A DNA stretch of 64,000 nucleotides, taken from the NCBI GenBank assembly GCA_932294295.1, contig OW028584.1, positions 28,313,470-28,377,469 of the forward strand, in the 5' to 3' direction. The notes under the pieces were generated by a model, which worked only from the letters and a program-made list of their open reading frames with translations, ran no database searches and had not been told where the DNA came from. Origin of the DNA: Alitta virens (lineage: Eukaryota; Annelida; Polychaeta; Phyllodocida; Nereididae). Each line of letters opens with the position of its first letter. The first letter of the stretch is position 1. Of this stretch, positions 48,426-60,512 are shown in pieces. The translations under genes were made by a program, and so were the position numbers.

Positions 48426-50944
48426 TTTTTAAATTTAGATGAAACCTATAGTAGGAAGACATTAGATATGATAATTTGCAATCACATTCTATTTCTAGTT
48501 TTTTTAATAGCGGTGAATAAAAAATTGTCTCTCTGAATGTACCACTTGCGTGCATTTTATTAAATATGACAGAATATCATGTCAACTCAAGAAAAATTAA
48601 TACCTAGTTTAATACAGATAATCATTTTCTGCTAAAAGGGAATTGTCTCAAATATACTGGAATCCAAACATTGACAACCAATAGTATAATCATATAATGA
48701 GAAAAACGTGATCTTAATAAACTATTAAATTGTGCTCCAGCCATATAATACATGACTCATTTTTTAAAGTTGTGAAGTATCTATTTGTCAACAAATCTGC
48801 AGTCTACAAACTATATTTTCAGTTACTTTCTATGAATTTGCGGCAAATTCACCAAATATAGTGTTACTAGAATTTGGTATACAATATTGGGCATTCTCTT
48901 GTATAATAGTGATATAAATATTCTGATCAGGTCTCAGCATGTAAACAATGACATTTGAAATAGAAGATTGTAATTACAAAACTAGGCTCTCTTTAATAAT
49001 TGCAGTCTTTCCCAGAAGTCACGAAATATTGATTTCTATTGAACTCAATGACATCTGGTTGTGTTGGAGCAAGTATATTACAAAGTAAAAACTATCCAAG
49101 GCTATCATTCAGACCTCATTGGGTCAAAAGATCAATCCACTTTCTGATAGCTAGAAATCAGCAGCGGACATTTATGACCGATTTATATCTTACAGTGAAG
49201 AGAGAATCGAATGGTATTAGTCCAAAATGGGACCACAGAAAGTTTGTTGTTTTGTCCAAGTAGCCAAATTTACAATAGTATGTACCATGTAAATATAACA
49301 AGGGTTTATTCACTGTTTTTACTGTATAAATAAAGGGTCAAAACCGTAGCACAAATTCATTTTATCGACATGTAAAGGTCATAAAAGAACAGGTATTCAG
49401 AGCTGGGAACAACCACACCAAGCTGGAAACATCTTATAGTCAAATCAATGGAAATGAACATTAGAACTAACGCCATAATATTACATAATTACAACTAAGC
49501 TATACATGTTGCGATATAACTTATGCAAATTCCTGAAAGTAAAGACCAGTCATTATGTAGTCGCGAAATGTACGAGAAATAAATATATTTATCATTATGG
49601 AGTATTTAAACAATAGCTTCCAGTAGTAACAGGTAGCAGGGTGGTCAAATGGTGCCCTACTCAGCCTAAAATAGTGAGATCTTGAAGCTGCTTGAGGCAC
49701 TAAGATGCATCAGTGATTTTTCTTACAGAATATGTAGGAAAAGGACCCAGGACTGCCAAGGGGACATAAAAGTATCTTAACAAATGGGCCAATTCGAAAA
49801 ACCCAATAACGTTATAAGAATAGTGGATGGTGAGGAGTCCAAGATAGTGTTTTGTGGGATGAGGCAACATAACTTTTCCAAATCCCACAAAACTCAATGT
49901 TGGGCGACACACCATCCATCATTGCTTATAATTTCCATGCACTGCAGCCATCCAGCCATGCAACATTCACCCATGCTAGATGACACTGAAGCATTCAGAT
50001 TGGCTCAGAGGAGCTGAGTGGAGAATATATGTATATTTAGTAGTGGAAATAACGACTGTTGTGATTGGTTCAATTAAATAACTTTTCATCTTTATCCCAT
50101 ATGATATCATCAATTAAACTGGTGAGTGCCAAGAATGTTCAACTGGTTGCACGGCCATCTTATTGTCATCAACTTATTGAGATATTGCTGCCAACTGCAA
50201 TCTGAGACAGCGATAAGTTTAACCAGCAGCAGACCTGTTATCAAAATTACTTTTCGGAACGAACCTCTTAAGCTGTGCCAAATTAGCTAAAAGCACAGTT
50301 TATTTACTTTGCTAATTTATAATTAAGATGGGCATTAAAAATCTTCCGACATGTAGTGATGTTGACAACATTTTGACAGATTATGCATATATACCAAATA
50401 TAGTTATTAGTCTAAAAGCAAAACGAATATGCAAGATTATATCGGCTCATTCCACAAATCTTATATTATGAGCCTTGGCTCCAAATTTAGCCATGACAAT
50501 GCTTGACAGTTGATTAAATGTAAAATGTTTGCCTTAAAAATCAAGGAGCTATTATATTCAATGAAGTATGTTTTGAAATTGCACTGAAAAAGTGCACACA
50601 TTAATGGAAACAATATTGGATATCTATCGAATAATTTATTGCCTTTCAAGACAAGTTCATGTGAGAGATAAAAATTATTCCATCCACATAATCATGCTGT
50701 GAGGAAACGGGAGAAATAATTTCTAAATACTTCATAACAATAATAAACATTGTTGAACATCCCACTTAATGATACGCATTCATCATGTTGGATTATTGAT
50801 TGGCAATTATTACGTACAAATCTATGTCAATTTCCTGTTGCAAGTGCAACAGCCTTAGCAAATTCCCATGCCCCATTGTTCAAATATCATTGCAGTGTTA
50901 GTATTTATCTTGTGAGCATTGCTTTATATTTTCAACCTCTCTGA

Positions 50945-51114
50945 TGGGTGGTGGATGGATTAGAGCTTTACGTCCTGTATTTCTGCACCTGATCTGATGG
51001 GTTAATTAGGACAGGACCATAGCAATGAAATGAAGGATGAAGCAGCCATCCAACTTAGGCTCGACCGGGAATCGATCCCGGGACCCAGCGGTTGGAAGCC
51101 CAGAGCGCTAGCTC
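50945..51114 (-). repeat. SINE-A, post-duplication insertion
   Basis: The body and most of the tRNA-like head are present. The first bases of the head are missing, so it was slightly 5'-truncated. TTCAACCTCTCTGA is repeated exactly at 50931-50944 and 51115-51128. The left arm at about 10203-10216 has the site once and no SINE. Confidence 0.9.
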
Positions 51115-51274
51115 TTCAACCTCTCTGAAGACCGTTCGTTGTTGATTTGTGATCAAATATATTCACTGCAAAAGTATGGTTGTTTCTAATCTACATAAAT
51201 CTCTAAACAGTCCATTACAGTAATAAAGATCAGATATGGGTTTTTCCCCATTGGGTGTATTTATTAACCTCTTT

Positions 51275-51491
51275 CATCACTTGGGATCACACAAAAAAAA
51301 AATATATATATATACAAGACAAAAACATGACCAAACTACTGCTATTTCATACTCTGGGCTCAGCACTAAATTTGATCTTGTCTGACTTTAGGCTCAGAGG
51401 ATCGAAAGATAACATCAAGAGAAATACATTTCTTCCTCTAGAAAGTAACAAAAGGCTCACGTTCTCTGATGCACTGAGCCAGATGATGTAA
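51275..51491 (+). other. repeat X, right-arm copy with open frame
   Basis: The frame LGSALNLILSDFRLRG through SKDNIK to LSQMM stops at 51491, as its partner does near 9659. Upstream an A-rich and TA microsatellite (51291-51314) breaks the frame that stays open on the left (LFHHLGSHKNK). Function unknown. Confidence 0.35.
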
Positions 51492-51804
51492 AGCTCTGAT
51501 TACACCAAATTACCTCATATTGTATGCATAACTGTCTCTTACAATAGTAGACTCCTGCCAGACATGTTGCCTTGAGAGACACCATATTTTATTTGCTTCT
51601 TTCATTGTTAGATGTTGGAGATCAGAAACAAATATATATGTATAGTACTAAGATACTCTCAATTATGATAGTACATCCGCAAAATATTGCAAGGTACATT
51701 CATTTGCTTTGATACATTATATATATTCACCATACAAGACAGATTCAGAATCAGATAAATTACAGAACATGGTTATGGTTCACACAAAACATCACTCTGA
51801 ACAG

Positions 51805-51944
51805 TGGTGGTGGCGATGGATTAGCGCTTTAAGTCCTGTATTTCTGCACCTGATGGGCTAATTACTAAGGCTCGACTGGGAATTGAACCCGGGACCCAGC
51901 AGTGGGAAGTCCAGTGAGCTACCACTGACTGGACCCCCACCCCC
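51805..51944 (-). repeat. SINE-A, ancestral copy, right arm
   Basis: Flanked by a perfect 16-base repeat ACATCACTCTGAACAG (51789-51804 and 51945-51960). It is the same insertion as 9168-9342. The body is shortened relative to the complete copy at 804-995. Confidence 0.85.
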
Positions 51945-52149
51945 ACATCACTCTGAACAGGGCGTTTGTCAAATGATGACATGTAGTCATATCGACAACT
52001 TGAGTGCCTTTTTTTACTACAACTACATTTTGTTGAAGTGATCCACAAGTAACAACCACGGAACATATTGCTTATGGTGCTTCATGTAAATGTAGTCTGA
52101 TTTGAAGCACCAAATGATGGATACAAGATTACACTTAGCCCGCAGGTGT

Positions 52150-52660
52150 AGCATATGTACTACTTCAATCTCATAAGGGAGAGTTTACATATATACAACG
52201 TACTTATATCTAATTTGGCTCTTTATTTAATATCCCCAATACCTTTGTCACACATTGAATTAACCTGCAAAATTCTACTATGTGTACTTCAGAGTTTGGC
52301 TGGTACAAAATATTTGCAGAAATCTTTATGGGTATACACGTTGACTAGCAAAATTTCAGAAATCCTGGATAGTTTATCATGTTAGCTAGGATACCTTAAT
52401 AATAGAAAATATAATGTTTCATGAATATAACCTTTTTTTGCTTTCATCCTCATCATTTGCTCAACATTCCAGAACTAACTGACTGATAAAGAACACCATA
52501 GAAAAATGCACATCTCTAACTTCATTTTGTGAAGTTTCTGCAATGAAAATGATTAGGAATTAGTATGTTTATATCCACATTCTTTTATCAAGGAATTTTA
52601 AATAGTCATTATCATTATCTTTCTTCGCTTCTTTACCTACCCTGATTTCAGAGCAATCAA
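52150..52660. other. stretch between A' and C'
   Basis: No gene. Faint similarity to 29680-29720 (ATACAAGAT motif) could mean block C' really starts near 51240, but this is weak. Confidence 0.3.
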
Positions 52661-53084
52661 GCAATCTAATTTATAGGCCTACCTCTTTATCATCAGACAC
52701 AAGTGCAAATAGGGATTCACCAGAGAGATAATTGTCGTGTTTTCATCACAATTCCAATTGATCAAAACTCTGATTGTCTACAATTACTGCCGGGGCAAAT
52801 ACAAAGATAAGGCTTGGTAATTGAAATATCAGTTTCACTCAGTACATAACTATAATTGATCTTTGTCTGGTTTCATAAACAGGCATGATTGTTGATGCCA
52901 TCATAAATATCCTGCATAATTATTTACTCCGTTTCAAAGGAAAATATTTTGAATATTATAGATGCAACTTGTATTAATTATCTTGCTTTTCTATAACTTC
53001 AATGTTCATTCTCCAGACATAATTTATTCTAATCACTCTTTATGGGCTAAAATGCCAACAAATACAATGGTTAATAAGTTGTTA

Positions 53085-53250
53085 GTCTAAATGCTACTAG
53101 GTCTGAAGCTTAGTCAGCTAATACGACCAGCTGCCAGAGGCAGATGTAATGTTTAGATGATAAGGCTTGGAGTCCATAGGGTCTGTTTATTGAATAAGCA
53201 TAGACATAGATTAAATAACACCTTCAATTTAACATGTCATAACTCTTATT
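53085..53250 (-). repeat. SINE-B fragment
   Basis: AATGCTACTAGGTCTGAAGC, GCCAGAGGCAGATGTAATG and CACCTTCAATTTAACATGTC, the reverse of the SINE-B body, worn. Confidence 0.65.
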
Positions 53251-54344
53251 GAAGTACTCATCAGTGAAGTTTCTCTTCCTAAAAGACCATTCTGTTTCAG
53301 TTGCGTTGTGTCTTGCTTTCACAGTCACGCTAATATATCAGCAATACACAGCTGTGATGTATTTGCACTTTTGCTATGACCATTGATACTGCAAAGCACC
53401 CTTAAAAGCAGCAATAAACTTACTGGCACACTTAAACACAATTTTCTATAAAACAGCATCTGGGTAGCATTCTTATAGATAGCAACAGCCTTGCATGGTA
53501 GCATGCTATCCACCAATGTACAGTTCCAACTAACTCTATGACTGATGGTGCCATTTCCTTGAGTTGCATGAGATCACTTAAGTGCATTTTCACATCACAA
53601 GCAAGAAGGATTTAAGACATAATGTTTTAGGTAAATTCACCTCTCAAAGAAAGCTCTAGATTGAAAGAAAGTGCTGTGCAACGTGTGAATGTGATATTAA
53701 AATAGTGTCAGATTCAAATTTGTTTACTGACAACACAAATGTCCGCATGTTTTTCAAATTCAAATAATATTGCATTACACAAAGCATAAAACACTGAAGT
53801 AGCACCAAAATCGAAATTTAAATGTTAATAATAATTCAAGCTCCTACCTTTGTTTGATAATGAAACTTCTCTACAACTAATCGCATTCATAGTACTGTTT
53901 TGCTGCAATTCCCATTGGAATTATTGTTGTTTCTCTGCGATCTTCATAAATGGGCATAAATCATTAATATTTATTTTTGTATTTGCTGCAGGTAACTTTG
54001 ATCAATAAAAAACATCTTCTTACAAGAAGGAATTATTTGTAAAGAAACCTCTTTCGCAAGAATGAGATGGAGTATCAGTTGGCTTAAAAGCAACTCCAAA
54101 AGCTATGGTCATGCTGAAACTGAAATTATGTCTAGTGTCAAAAAGTCATAAATCTCTCCAAGAAGTCGAAATGTCATAACACGTGATATGGCTAGTAAGC
54201 AGACTGGAAACTGCACTCATACAGTCATTTAACGTGTGGAATGATTCATTATAGCATGGCAGGTAAACATCTGAGGCATTGAAGGTATTTCAATATAACA
54301 GACAAAACCTCTTGATTGTTTTTCAGATATTCTTCACATATGAC

Positions 54345-54392
54345 TCTTTGATTGGTTGGTTGGTTGGTGTGTAAGTTAGTTGGTTGGTTGAA
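54345..54392. repeat. (TTGG)n microsatellite
   Basis: TTGGTTGGTTGG units with a GTGTAAGTTAG interruption. Confidence 0.8.
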
Positions 54393-54427
54393 TACTTTTA
54401 TTACAGCAGATTTAACAGACTCGGCAG

Positions 54428-54537
54428 CTAAACTCCATATGACGTCATGTAAATTCAGTACTCAAATTGGCTAAGACAACCACTCAACCAATAGTAGCCC
54501 TGACATGACGTCCTATGGAGTTTCGTTTCCAAGTCAA
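54428..54537. repeat. palindromic MITE-like foldback, copy 2
   Basis: AACTCCATATGACGTCATG pairs with CATGACGTCCTATGGAGTTT across a centre containing ATTGGCTAAGACAACCACTC and AACCAAT. The centre is the same as in the copy at 47760-47962. Confidence 0.7.
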
Positions 54538-55249
54538 TAAAATATACTGTAATGGATAGACTGAAAGGCATTGCAAATTGATATGGACTAAGCAGCATTT
54601 TATATACAGATTAATCTGGAAATTATCCAATTTAATGATAGTTGACTCGACACTGAAATTGATTGCAAATTCTTGATCATGATTTGTTTAATCATAAAAT
54701 CACCAAGAATATCTTGAATCATAATTCTATAGAAATGGGGCTCATTGCGAAGAATTGAATCAAGGTATTCACATGACTTCTACATATTCGAATTAGCTTA
54801 TCTGCATAGTAGTGATCATATATAACCGCATCTTAAAGATGGTATAAAATCTGACAAGAGAAATTTGTATTTCACAAGCAAAAGTGTATAATACCACCAA
54901 AGTAGATATCCAAGTCCCTAATGGTAAGTCCACAGGTCAATGCTTTCTGTGAATACTGTAAGATAGGACCATCAATATTGGAACTTGAGGCACCAGGAAG
55001 GCCCTATACTGGTGGCTTTACTGGTGTTATAAGCCATTTTGCACTCTATAACGACTTGCAAAAATCCAAATTAATGATAGCTAGATAATCTCAATGGCTC
55101 TGTGGACTGGCAACAATAATCTGTTTTACAGCTGAATGAAAAGTGTTCTTAGACTGCGTGGGAGTGACCTAATAGTTTTCATTTAATTGTCCTCCAAAAC
55201 AGTTTCTCTAGTAAAATGGCTAAGTGTCATTAATTGTTTTGTATTTTCT

Positions 55250-56380
55250 TTCCTTTTTTCTTTTTCGGTCTTTTTTGTTTCTATATTTGGGACATTATCA
55301 TGGGGCTAATGTATCGAGGGAAAGATTTGTTTTCTTGTTAAAACTGAAGATTGGATCCATTGATCCAAGATCAGTTATATTAATATCATTCCACAATTGG
55401 GGTTTTTGTGGTTTCCTAAATTTACACTGTTACAAACACAATCTCGCATATGGATGCAATGTTTACCGATTACAGTGTTAGTATTCTCTAAGTGTGAAAA
55501 AGAAGTGGCCTCACAATTCAGAGAGCTATGAGACACTGAACAGTCAACATGTTATGACAAAATGGACACTTAAAATAATTATTTTATGTCAACTAGAAAC
55601 TTGTGGCCCTAGGTTCTTCAAGTTGTTGTAAGTACACTATGTTATTCTTACTTTACCCTTCATTAGTATTTTTTTGTTTGTATGATATGCACTGCATAAT
55701 AATGCTCTTATCAATGTATAGTAAATTCAAAGAGTGTAATATTGTACCAAATATGGAATAGTAAATGTAATGATGTGATAACCTGATACACACTATAATT
55801 GTATGATGTAACTGATATACATTTCATGTGTACATATTAGTTGAATTTAATCTATTTATATGAATTGTTTAATTTAAATTTGTAGATTTACCTGTCGTCA
55901 GAGGCAGTGTGAAATAAATTGAAGAAATCAAAACAGAATTATTATCATTGGGCCTGAGTTCTCTACACCATTCCTTATTTCAGTGCCACAGGTTCATTTT
56001 ATCTTTTCAATTTCAAAAACAACAAAACTCATATTGAATGTAACTTTTCAGATGCAATACTTATATCTGCTCATAGATTCAAATCAATGGATTGAAATAA
56101 GATCGTCATGCCATACATTTTTCACTAATAAATGTCAGCTTTATGGTTGAGCATGGAAATACAGTGGCACAATCGCTCTGCTTGAGACAGGTCTAGTCCA
56201 GTAAACAGTCATCTGGATCTTTTCTCTTGTGATGTATGGGAACAACAGGGTAATTTAATTCAACGACACAAGGATATTAATCAAAATAATAAGATGAAAA
56301 TATTCTGAAGAGCAGAGTCATCTTAGTTATAAAGAGCACATTGAACTTTGTTCAGGAGGTCATCTATGACTTTATTATGT
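55250..56380. other. AT-rich part of C', nothing recognised
   Basis: An 85-codon frame at 55224-55481 begins with a hydrophobic run but has no family features and is not kept in block C. A LINE-tail-like ending (GTGAAATAAATTGAAG) is at 55910. Confidence 0.3.
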
Positions 56381-56393
56381 ATGTATGAATTAA

Positions 56394-56395
56394 AG

Positions 56396-56427
<32 letters not shown>

Positions 56428-56436
56428 GATAATAAT
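56394..56436. repeat. (GAT)n microsatellite
   Basis: GATGATGATG units with one GGT interruption. Confidence 0.9.
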
Positions 56437-56479
56437 TTGAGATGATTTTCAGTCACACAGAATGATGAGACTTCTGACA

Positions 56480-56755
56480 ATGAGGGATATAAGTATTAGT
56501 TAAATCCCTCATAGGACGGAGTTAGCTAACATTTTTATTGGATATATCCTGACGCTGAAGGAGGAGGGACATTAGCAACAAAAAGGTTAGTTAACTCCCG
56601 ACTATCAGGGATATAACTTACTTATACTCCATTAGGCATATTTCCTCATTTGTTTGATTGTTTGTTTGTTTGTACTGCCTTCATTGTGCAAGACAAATTC
56701 TTTTTGCACTCCGGAGGGAGTTAACTAACATTTTCTTTAGCTATATCCCACAAAA
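56480..56755. repeat. cluster of inverted GTTAGTTAACTCC/GGGATATA motifs
   Basis: GGAGTTAGCTAACATTTTTA (56518) and GGAGTTAACTAACATTTTCT (56715) are direct; GTTAGTTAACTCCCGACTAT (56586) is inverted. GGGATATAA motifs lie next to each. It looks like an imperfect foldback or two nested copies. Confidence 0.5.
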
Positions 56756-57951
56756 GAACAATAGAAAAGGTCACATTGTAATGGTTGATTATTAAATTTA
56801 TTAGCTGCCGATATAAAATGTATCTGGTGTGTGAAAATATATTTCCAATCAATGTCCTTTTTTCCCTGTTACCCATAATAGTATGAATAGTCTTGCCTGT
56901 GATTTGTGTCTGATGGGAAATAGTATGCATATGATAAGTGTGAGATTGATGTTTCTCTTTCATGGGACATCAATGAAGGTTCATCCTGTATACAGAACTC
57001 TGCTACTTCAGATGCTCACTGTCCCATAGGAGACTTGGTGGACTGGAGATTTTGTGTCCAAACTATTTATCATGTACTATAAAGAAAGAAGTCACTATAT
57101 TTAGTAAAAAAATATTTTGATGTGATAAATATATGTGGCGCGCCACGGGAAAAGGGGGCTTACGGGTGGTGACGTCGTAACTGCGAAATTGGCGGGAAAA
57201 TGCAAGTAAGCCACGCGTGCGTAATAAATGATTGTCACAAGGAAATCCTGCCAAAACTTTTTTAACTTGCGCTTTTGTAGTTTTGGGAGTACAGCTATAA
57301 ATGGCACACCATTAGAACCGCGATACAAAAGCGCAACTTACAAACCAAATTTGGTGAAGATCGGACTAGTAGAAGCCGAGAAAAATGTGATTATAGTACA
57401 AATTCAGGCCTAGCAAAATCTGTGATATTTTGACGTTGTACAAATCGTCCATGATCACACAATTCGTCTACTTAAGATAAAACAAACTTGACGGCTGTTG
57501 TTTTTTTAAAGAAATGGAGCTTGTTTTCGTTTTATTTTGATCTAGAATTGTTACAATATAATAAATCCACTATATTAGTGCTACTTTAGACAGTTAAATT
57601 TAAGTCGGTCGCACGAGAAAAACGGGCACACACTTCTATCAATTTTTTATCTAGGCCTAATAGTTTTTATTTATTAGGAGTTAAAAATGCTGTTCCATTC
57701 AATGGCCAAGCCCTCTGTAGTGAAGTGCACTCAGTGACCCCAGCCAATTAGGACATAGGTAAGAAAGTTCATTAGATATATCTTGATTGCAAAAATGTAT
57801 TGTGTTGTATTTCAGCAACTAAAAGTGCGAGAAAGATGGGGTTTTCAAATTAAGCACATGAAATTACATGTTCTACCAAAAGGTGACAATCTTGTATATG
57901 TACATGTATTTGTACTTTTGCTCTGTAAATTCAATAAGCATTTACATAGCT

Positions 57952-58085
57952 AGATAGACAGATAGATAATAGATAGATAGATTGATGGGTATTGATTGAC
58001 CAGTTGATATAACATCTACATGTGTGATTGATTGATTGATTATTGACCAATTGATATACCATATGTGTGATTGATTGATTGATTT
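57952..58085. repeat. (GATA)n and (TGAT)n microsatellites
   Basis: GATAGATAGATA, then two copies of a roughly 55-base unit ending in TTGATTGATTGATT with ACCATATGTGTG or ACATCTACATGTGTG between. Confidence 0.8.
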
Positions 58086-58172
58086 GTTCATTGCAGTTTA
58101 CTGCAAGGACTATTTTTCATTGCAAGGAACAGAATTTTTAAATGCAGAACTACCCAAATAGAATTTGTGCAA

Positions 58173-58203
58173 ATGTTTCTGGTGCGCACGAGTTAATAAA
58201 CTC
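58173..58203. repeat. hairpin GTGCGCACGAGTT
   Basis: GTGCGCACGAGTT and AACTCGTGTGCAC are separated by four bases; 12 of 13 pair. A partial echo, GCGCGCACCGG, is at 58242. Confidence 0.7.
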
Positions 58204-59673
58204 GTGTGCACGGGAAAAAAAATACTTTTCGTAAATTAACTTGCGCGCACCGGAAAATTTTATTTTTTTCTACCATGTCCTCTTAGGGGCTCCGTAAATT
58301 TTAAAAACATTCATGTATATATACACTTAATTCTTGAAAAATGTGTGATATCAGCGCAAACAGAAGAATACCAGGGGTTATGAAATGTAGCAAACAACAC
58401 AAGTTCAGCAATTTTGCATAATTGCCACAATTATAAAAAAAGAAAGGGAAATATATGTCAAAATGAGGCTTCGAAATTGAAAGTATTACGATGTAGACAT
58501 TTTAAAAGACCAATAACATGTATTTAGGTACACTACTAGGTGAGACCCAATTGATACAGGTTTTAGAAAACATGAATTTTTCACATTTTCCCTCATTACC
58601 AATTTTCTATAGTATTTATGGCCATAAGGACACAAAAAGGCACAACTAAAATATTTTAGACATATAATAACAAAGCATGTAGGTGCAATAGTATCAGAGT
58701 ACTGCTTGGAAAAGCAAAAAAATTTTAAAAATGTTTTCCCAAATCCTTAAAACAAAGTTGAGACACGTTAATGAGACTATCAAAAGTCACAACTTGGCCA
58801 TAAAAACTAATAAGATACCAAATTATATCAATGTATATACAATAGTGGTGGAGTTCTGCTTTGGAAATTAAGTGTGACAAACCCACCTGCACACACACTA
58901 CATGTATAACTTTTTAATAGAGTATATATACAGAAAGTCAACAGTGTAAAGCATGGAACAGCTTGGCAATGTTATTATAAGATCTACAAATAAAGAAATC
59001 AATCAAGTTCAGTACATCTGCAGTCTACAATTGGTCTGCATTTCTATGCAGGTACTTCAAACCTCTGCCTGGGATAATAAAGCTAAAATATGGAAAAAAA
59101 TTTAGGTGGTCAGCGTGATAATTTAAAATTATTGGATGTTTCCTATTCTTGTTTTTTTTTTACCCACTTTTTCCGACTCATATCCAGCCTAATAATTTAA
59201 TTGCAATGCTATAACTATAAAAGAAGGTGATGTTATTGCATGCATTGGACTTTCAGGAACATTTTGAGACCGTTTTTCATTAGAAACTCAAAAGAGAACA
59301 ATAATTTTAGGGGATCCGAAGAAAAAGCAAACCAATTCAAGAAGTCTAATTTTTTAAAGGATCTTTTTCATGAATATTGCAATTAAAAAATGTCCAGCCA
59401 TATGAGTTTAATATAACATTGGACCTGACTGTAATTTATTATAATAATCTATATGGGCCGATAAGAAAGTGGGGTCACCGCGCTTTTTTTCAAGAAAAAC
59501 TGACCTTTTTATGATGTCCCCAATTTGTCCGAAATAATACTAAAGATATTGACCAGCAAAGCCATATACTTACAGTTGAGCCTTTGGGCTATCATTTGGT
59601 ATATTTGGCATAATTTTAGCATTAGATCTGAATTAGTTCTGTCCCTTTTTAGTTCTATGTTCTTACTCTCATA

Positions 59674-60512
59674 TACGGAAGCCTTTTAGTGCCACATACA
59701 ACTTTTTTTTGGCGTTTCTGGCCACTTTATTTTTTTTGTTTTCGCTCAATTGGTTCAAGAAGGAGTTAAATGATATTGCATTTCGAATATTTGCATTTAT
59801 TTCGCAAATATTTGAGTTTTTTACCACAATTTTTTTCAGAATTTGTGTCTTTTGCTACATAATTTTTTGCTCTGCTCAATTGGTTTCAGAAGGAGTTAAA
59901 TAATTTTGCATTTATTCGCAAATGTTTGCGTTTATTCACAAATGTTGCGAATAATAGCAAAATGATTCAACTATACTGTAAAATAATATATATAATAAAT
60001 AATTTAAAAAACATTATGTAATGAAAAACACAAACTCAAAAAAATTGCGTAGCAAAAAATGCACACAGAAAAAAATTATGTTGGACAAAACAAAGTGAAA
60101 AAATGTTATGTAGCGAAAAACACAAATGACGAAAAATCATGTAGCAAAGAACACATTGTAACGAATTATGTAGCAAAAAGTCACAAATAAAAAAAAACTT
60201 TAAAATGAAATATTTTTTTTAGCAAAAAATATCATGTAGCAAAGAATGCATACTGAAAGACATTATGTGTGAAACCACACAAATAAAAAATTATAATGTA
60301 CCAAAAATGCCAAAAAAAAAAAATGAAAAAACAATTGTATCATAAAAACACAAGCCATAAAAAGTATGTAGAAAAAACGCAAATTAAAAAAATTATACAG
60401 CAAATAACGCAAATTTAAAATTATTTTTATCAAAAAACACAAATCTAAACAATTAAGTAGAAAAAAACGCTAAAAAAAAAAAGAAGTTGTGTGGCACTAG
60501 TAGGCTTCCGTA
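59674..60512. mobile_element. nested 0.84-kb palindromic element with TA flanks
   Basis: CGGAAGCCTTTTAGTGCCAC and, inverted, CGGAAGCCTACTAGTGCCAC are bounded by TA on both sides. The inner arms continue as T-rich and A-rich strands carrying many copies of a motif like GTAGCAAAAAACACAAA. A tandem pair (GCTCAATTGG then AGAAGGAGTTAAAT) is at 59748 and 59875. It lies entirely inside the 57138-61085 element. Confidence 0.75.

Larger units (their letters stand above)
45560..48940. other. right-arm segment without a left counterpart
   Basis: Block A homology stops near 45555 and resumes near 48945, while the left arm has only about 260 unrelated bases. It contains a GTAA microsatellite, a tRNA-like stretch, a SINE-B and a palindromic repeat. 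No gene is recognised. It is either an inserted repeat cluster or the ancestral state deleted on the left. Confidence 0.55.
43000..52145 (-). repeat. segmental duplication block A', inverted copy of A
   Basis: See block A for anchors. Right-only material includes a transposon at 43797-44520, an unmatched 3.4 kb at 45560-48940 and a SINE-A at 50945-51114. Confidence 0.85.

Noticed and set aside
55224..55481. 85-codon frame with a hydrophobic start, as a secreted peptide
   Set aside because: Poly-T-driven Phe/Leu run, no family features, no counterpart in block C.
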